NCBI GenBank assembly: GCA_030141605.1
Contig: JAQGDQ010000948.1
Location: 40,001 to 77,836, forward strand
Source: Tubiluchus corallicola
Lineage: Eukaryota > Priapulida > Priapulimorpha > Priapulimorphida > Tubiluchidae
Direction: 5' to 3'
Length of the DNA stretch: 37,836 nucleotides
Shown here: piece by piece, positions 33,540 to 37,836 of the stretch
How the letters are laid out: each line of letters opens with the position of its first letter
Numbering within the stretch: the first letter of the stretch is position 1
Made by a program: the position numbers and the translations under genes
The notes under the pieces: generated by a model
Told to the model about the DNA's origin: nothing
The model's database searches: none
Seen by the model: the letters and a program-made list of their open reading frames with translations, nothing else

Positions 33540-33965
33540 TATCACGGAAGCTGCGTCATCTTGCAAGTTTGTTCTGAAGGGACTCTTCCCGAATAAATTG
33601 ATGGGAAAGTCGGGAGTTTTGCCCGTGGTGCCATCTATGAAAGTTAACGATTCAATGATTTCCTTTCTACGTTTACGACACATTTCTTCTGTCCAACTCG
33701 TCTGACCAGTGACCACTTACAGCATGCCAGTGATGTCTTGCTCGGTCAACGAGAAACGCAGATGAAAACAGTACGTCTTGTCAAATTAACCGTTGAAAAG
33801 CAAATCTCCCAGCGGCCACCCACCCATTTGCAAACCGGGTCCAGCGTGACTAATAAGCTCATCGAACACTTTAGATAGGGTACTTGAAATGTCAGATATA
33901 AGCAGGGCAACATTGTTTCGGTATTTCTTAATATTGTTGTCAGTTAGCAGTCTGATCGCAGCTTC
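33540..33965 (-). pseudogene. Coding-sequence relic, family not recognised
   Basis: One continuous frame on the - strand of 142 codons with protein-like composition, broken by two in-frame stops (33788–33786 and 33719–33717). Segments include N-V-A-L-L-I-S-D-I-S-S-T-L-S-K-V-F-D-E-L, G-L-Q-M-G-G-W-P-L-G-D-L-L-F, and after the second stop E-E-M-C-R-K-R-R-K-E-I-I-E-S-L-T-F-I-D-G. The second stop sits in GCT|GTAAGT, so it may mark a former exon end. The 3' end is cut by the fold-back element at 33537. I do not recognise the family. It could be a decayed exon, a retrocopy or a decayed element gene. Confidence 0.5.
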
Positions 33966-35170
33966 CTACGAGTACCAATGATCCGGGTTGGGTGCTGAGT
34001 CCTGACTCAGAAACCCCGGGGCTATATCCAGGAACACACCCACCCACCCCTCTCCTCTTGAAATACACACAAGCGAGATTTGATTATTTTCATACGAAAT
34101 TTCACTTCTGACTGCCATAATAAAAGCCATTAATTTTTGCTATACGCCCGTAGGCAAGTCTGGTGGCGGATCCAGTCATCGTTTATGAGGGTGCGTGTAT
34201 TGAATGCGTTACCCTGATATGCCACTACTGTTTGTACAATTTATGCTTGTACCGTTAATACAACGTGAAATTGTGATTTTTGTTCTACAGCAAAGTTAAA
34301 GCATTTCTTTTGGGAGGTAGGAATATTAGTCTAACCTGATTTCTAAAACTCGAAATTCTAATTGGACTCTTCTATACAATTAGTAAACGTGGAAAGAATT
34401 GGTCATATTCTGTTACAGCTGGTTTTTTTTAATAATGTCTACGTATTTTTAATATAGGCCTACTGGTCTGCACTAGTTTAAAATTGAATTGATGTTGGTT
34501 GATTGCATTCTTTCGCATTCCGTTTTTGTAAATTATAGTAAAATTAATTATTAACTAGCAAACGCCCAGCAAAAAAATTTGTGTGTAAATACACTTATAA
34601 TCAGGGTGCATAAGATTATGAATATGTATAAAATAAATAAAATAGCTTATTTTATGGATTTTTGAAATTTTATTTTATGGATATCAATAAAATAAGAAAT
34701 AGGCTATATCTGGAACGAGATGCCCAGGGGGAAATCAATTAAAAAATAAAAACAGGAGGCTTGAAACGTGTTTTTAAACACGCAGGACTTAGTTTTAATT
34801 TTATCGGTTTCATATCACTTCAAATTTAATCAAATTTTGCGAGGCAATGCCTTGTAATTCATCACTTCAGTTTAAATAATTCGTCTATTTGGTACGAATG
34901 TAGAATACCCTCTAGGCTGAAGTTTCTGATCCAAAGCCTGTATTCAGTTTTGATTACCTTATTTTGTACAAAAAATCACAAAAAAAATATTTTTTTATTT
35001 TATGCATTTCTTATTTTATGGATTTTTCAAATTTTATTTTATGGATTTTTGGCCTTATTTTATGGATATCCATAATCTTATGCAGCCTGCTTATAATCAA
35101 TAATACGCGAACATCCTACATTGTCCTCATTTATAACCCAAAGCCAGTAGCAGCTTTTACTGAATTAAAG
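33966..35170. other. Gene-free AT-rich stretch
   Basis: No supported gene. Around 34620–35060 the phrase TTATTTTATGGATTTTT and its variants recur several times, a degenerate low-complexity repeat. The rest is unassigned. Confidence 0.45.
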
Positions 35171-35174
35171 TTAT

Positions 35175-35580
35175 AAGGTTATAAGCAGAGTATGACGTCA
35201 GAACAATGGCTTTGCGTCAGTAGTTTTCCAAGCGAAAATCGTGCGAAATGGAATCTCCAATCAACTCGTCACAGCTCCTCTGGAAGGAAGCGTCCTAAAA
35301 TGCAGCTCACATCATCGTGTAGCCCTGTTCTTGCTCTTTCTGTTCTAAAGAGTCATATCTCCTTCCAAGAGTCCCACTAAGCGCGGCTAGAACGTTTTTT
35401 CCGCAAGCTGTTTGGTCAAAATTTCGAATAAATCGCGAGTTGCGTCCGGGAAAACGTCCGTTACGGGACGCCGTGGCCCTCTCGCGACTTCTAAATACGC
35501 CTACTACACCCACCGTTGAACGGCCTATCTATCCATGGCCGGCACCGCCCCCGGCCCGTTCCCGTTCTTCAGAAAAAGTG
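35175..35580. other. GC- and CpG-rich patch with TGACGTCA
   Basis: About 400 bp richer in GC and CpG than its surroundings, with a cAMP-response-type ATGACGTCAG at about 35192 and GGCCGGCACCGCCCCCGG near 35540. It could be a promoter of a gene outside the window or a degraded mobile element. No reading frame is convincing. Confidence 0.3.
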
Positions 35581-35630
35581 GTATAAGTTTTGCAAAAAAC
35601 GGCTGAAAATGGCCATTTTTGGAGGTTTTT

Positions 35631-36600
35631 CGCTTATTCATTACCTATTTGGTTTTTTGTAAATACGTAATTAGTACATAATTTACTGTATCAATTTTTC
35701 GTCTACAGATCTGCTTATTCATTACCTATTTGGTTTTTTTGTAAATACATAATTAGTACATAATTTACTGTATCTTTTTTTCTACAGGTCTGCTTATTCA
35801 TTACCTATTTGGTTTTTTGTAAATACGTAATTAGTACATAATTTACTGTATCAATTTTTCGTCTACAGATCTGCTTATTCATTACCTATTTGGTTTTTTT
35901 GTAAATACATAATTAGTACATAATTTACTGTATCTTTTTTCTACTGGTCTGCTTATTGATTACCTATTTGGTTTTTTGTAAATACGTAATTAGTACATAA
36001 TTTACTGTATCAATTTTTCGTCTACAGATCTGCTTATTCATTACCTATTTGGTTTTTTGTAAATACATAATTAGTACATAATTTACTGTATCTTTTTTTC
36101 TACAGGTCTGCTTATTCATTACCTATTTGGTTTTTTGTAAATACGTAATTAGTACATAATTTACTGTATCTTTTTTCTACTGGTCTGCTTATTCATTACC
36201 TATTTGGTTTTTTGTAAATACGTAATTAGTACATAATTTACTGTATCTTTTTTCTACTGGTCTGCTTATTCATTACCTATTTGGTTTTTTGTAAATACGT
36301 AATTAGTACATAATTTACTGTATCTTTTTTCTACTGGTCTGCTTATTCATTACCAATTTGGTTTTTTGTAAATACGTAATTAGTACATAATTTACTGTAT
36401 CTTTTTTCTACTGGTCTGCTTATTCATTACCTATTTGGTTTTTTGTAAATACGTAATTAGTACATAATTTACTGTATCAATTTCTTTTCTACTGGTCTGC
36501 TTATTCATTACCTATTTGGTTTTTTGTAAATACGTAATTAGTACATAATTTACTGTATCAATTTTTCGTCTTCAGATCTGCTTATTCATTACATATTTGG
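35631..36600 (+). repeat. 76–81-bp tandem satellite, about 12.3 copies
   Basis: Unit starts CTTATTCATTACCTATTTGG at 35633, 35714, 35793, 35874, 35952, 36033, 36110, 36188, 36264, 36342, 36419, 36500 and 36581. Two end types occur: TCAATTTTTCGTCTACAGAT and TCTTTTTTCTACTGGT. The last copy is diverged and partial. Confidence 0.95.
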
Positions 36601-36892
36601 CTTCTGTTATATACATAATCAGTGCATAAATTTTCTATTCATACCTGAGTATTTCATATACGTATGACTTTGTAATTATATGTTCATCTTTTGTTTTAAA
36701 TTGATAAAGTTTTCGTCAAATTATTTATTGTTGAGTTATTGATTAATTAGGCATAAACGTCTTTTTAATGCTAAAAATTAAGCTAAATCATTTAATAACT
36801 ATTAATAATGCTGTAATAATAAGTTTATTATTAATAATAAGTTTTGCAATTCACAGTACAACAACCCAAACAACTTGCGAATACGTATTTTA

Positions 36893-37452
36893 TTTAAAGG
36901 AAAACCGGACAATTATTTAGACTCATTCGCATCTTAATTTACTGTCCAAAATATACATTTTCTTGCCTATGAAATTTAGCAAATGTTTCTTATATCTGAG
37001 TAATTAATTACCCTGGAAAGTTAATTAACGGCAACCGAACACAGCTATTGCTTACGTCAGAAACTAACCACAGTTTGTGCAATGGCGGGCGTCTTCCCTT
37101 GCGCGTCAAGCGTATTTGCGTAAGTGTTACTGTTTAAACGCATGATGTCACGAAAATGAGCTTTACGTCATATGACGTCAGAATCTAACACAGCAGTTCA
37201 TGATCATGGTTATCACGGTGCCGCCTTCTATTTGTCGGCCACGCGCATGTGACAAAAAGGCGCCGCTGCCAATCTTAGTAGATTCACTGAGCCGCGCGTA
37301 GCTTTAAAAGTTTAACAAAATTTGAATATCCGAGGTAATTATTATTTAATCTAACCTTTGATTTAAAAAAAGCTATTGTAGTTTCCAATATTTTAGAGCA
37401 TTCTTTATTCTGAACTCGTGTTTACACAATCATCCGGTTTTCCTTATTTAGG
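36893..37452 (+). mobile_element. Fold-back/MITE-like element with AAGGAAAACCGG termini
   Basis: The left end TTTAAAGGAAAACCGGACAA and right end CATCCGGTTTTCCTTATTTA are inverted. Its left half recurs inverted at 24895–25197 and its right end at about 19733–19795. It contains the palindromic CGTCATATGACG near 37169. No coding sequence is present. Confidence 0.6.
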
Positions 37453-37707
37453 TGTATTAATAAGAAAATATCGTTCATTAGATTAGAATTATCCATGTTT
37501 TGCAAATAAATACAACTTCTTCAATAGAGTCATTAGATTATACATGTAATTTAATCTATAAATGAGCCTGACTTCTGAAAGTTCTTTAACAATGATGCAA
37601 CGCGAAATGTAAGCAATAAATAAAACACATTGTTAAGAACAATGAGCAATTGTTTTAGTGCATTGTTAAGACTCGAGTTCCTCGGAAATAAATAAATGAA
37701 TCAATAT

Positions 37708-37836
37708 TTTAGTTTAGTTTAGTTTAAACTTTATTTATTTATAATGGATTTACAAAGCAGACTGGGTCTGATACAGGTATCTCCACGATTGCAAGTCCAA
37801 AGTACAAAGTTCTAATAAAAGAATAATGGACATCAG
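37708..37836 (-). mobile_element. Possible 3' end of a non-LTR retroelement (edge of window)
   Basis: Read on the - strand, about 85 bp of unique sequence ends in AATAAATAAA followed by a short (CTAAA)n tail, the layout of a LINE or SINE 3' end. It is cut by the window edge and no protein can be seen. Confidence 0.3.

Noticed and set aside
35631-36600. CRISPR-like array
   Set aside because: The units are contiguous tandem copies without unique spacers, in animal nuclear DNA. The same holds for the 21-bp array.

Overview
The window is nuclear DNA of an invertebrate animal. It has GT–AG introns, a nested gene, polyadenylation signals, fold-back DNA elements and very large microsatellites, and no bacterial features. 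I cannot name the species from the sequence.

Main locus, + strand (1–32.1 kb): a seven-transmembrane chemoreceptor gene of the insect gustatory/odorant receptor superfamily (GR/GRL). It looks built as variable exons plus constant exons. Five intact tandem exons of 400–408 codons (1149–2372, 4769–5968, 8351–9550, 11939–13138, 14978–16177), and the tail of a sixth at the left edge (2–25), each encode the N-terminus through TM6. Each ends at the same phase-0 donor AAG|GTAAGT. None has its own TM7. Downstream lie three small phase-0 exons that continue a GR C-terminus: 19628–19696 (23 codons, third intracellular loop), 21323–21412 (30 codons, loop end and start of TM7) and 31939–32094 (51 codons, TM7 with an exact TYhhhhhQF signature, stop, then AATAAA). 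Splicing any variable exon to these three gives a receptor of about 504–512 aa. Copies 2–5 also carry a conserved upstream block with its own 5' donor and acceptor, which suggests one promoter per copy. All joins are inferred from splice sites, phase and family motifs; there is no transcript evidence.

Nested gene, - strand (21.55–27.44 kb): a complete seven-exon PTER gene (phosphotriesterase-related, 354 aa) lies antisense inside the last 10.5-kb intron of the receptor gene. All splice phases match and all metal ligands are visible. Its introns are filled with microsatellites, and one intron carries a duplicated piece of exon 3.

Repeats: the variable-exon spacers are one duplicated spacer family, each with a (GAT)n tract and a 121-bp dimer. 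Copies 2 and 4 belong to a recent duplication with an offset of 7,170 bp. From 16.8 kb onward the window holds fold-back/MITE-like elements, a 31-bp minisatellite, a 1.3-kb TTG-based hexamer array, a 21-bp minisatellite inside a fold-back element that ends 45 bp before the TM7 exon, and a 76–81-bp satellite (35.6–36.6 kb). After 32.1 kb there is only a coding relic (33.5–34.0 kb), a GC-rich patch and repeats.
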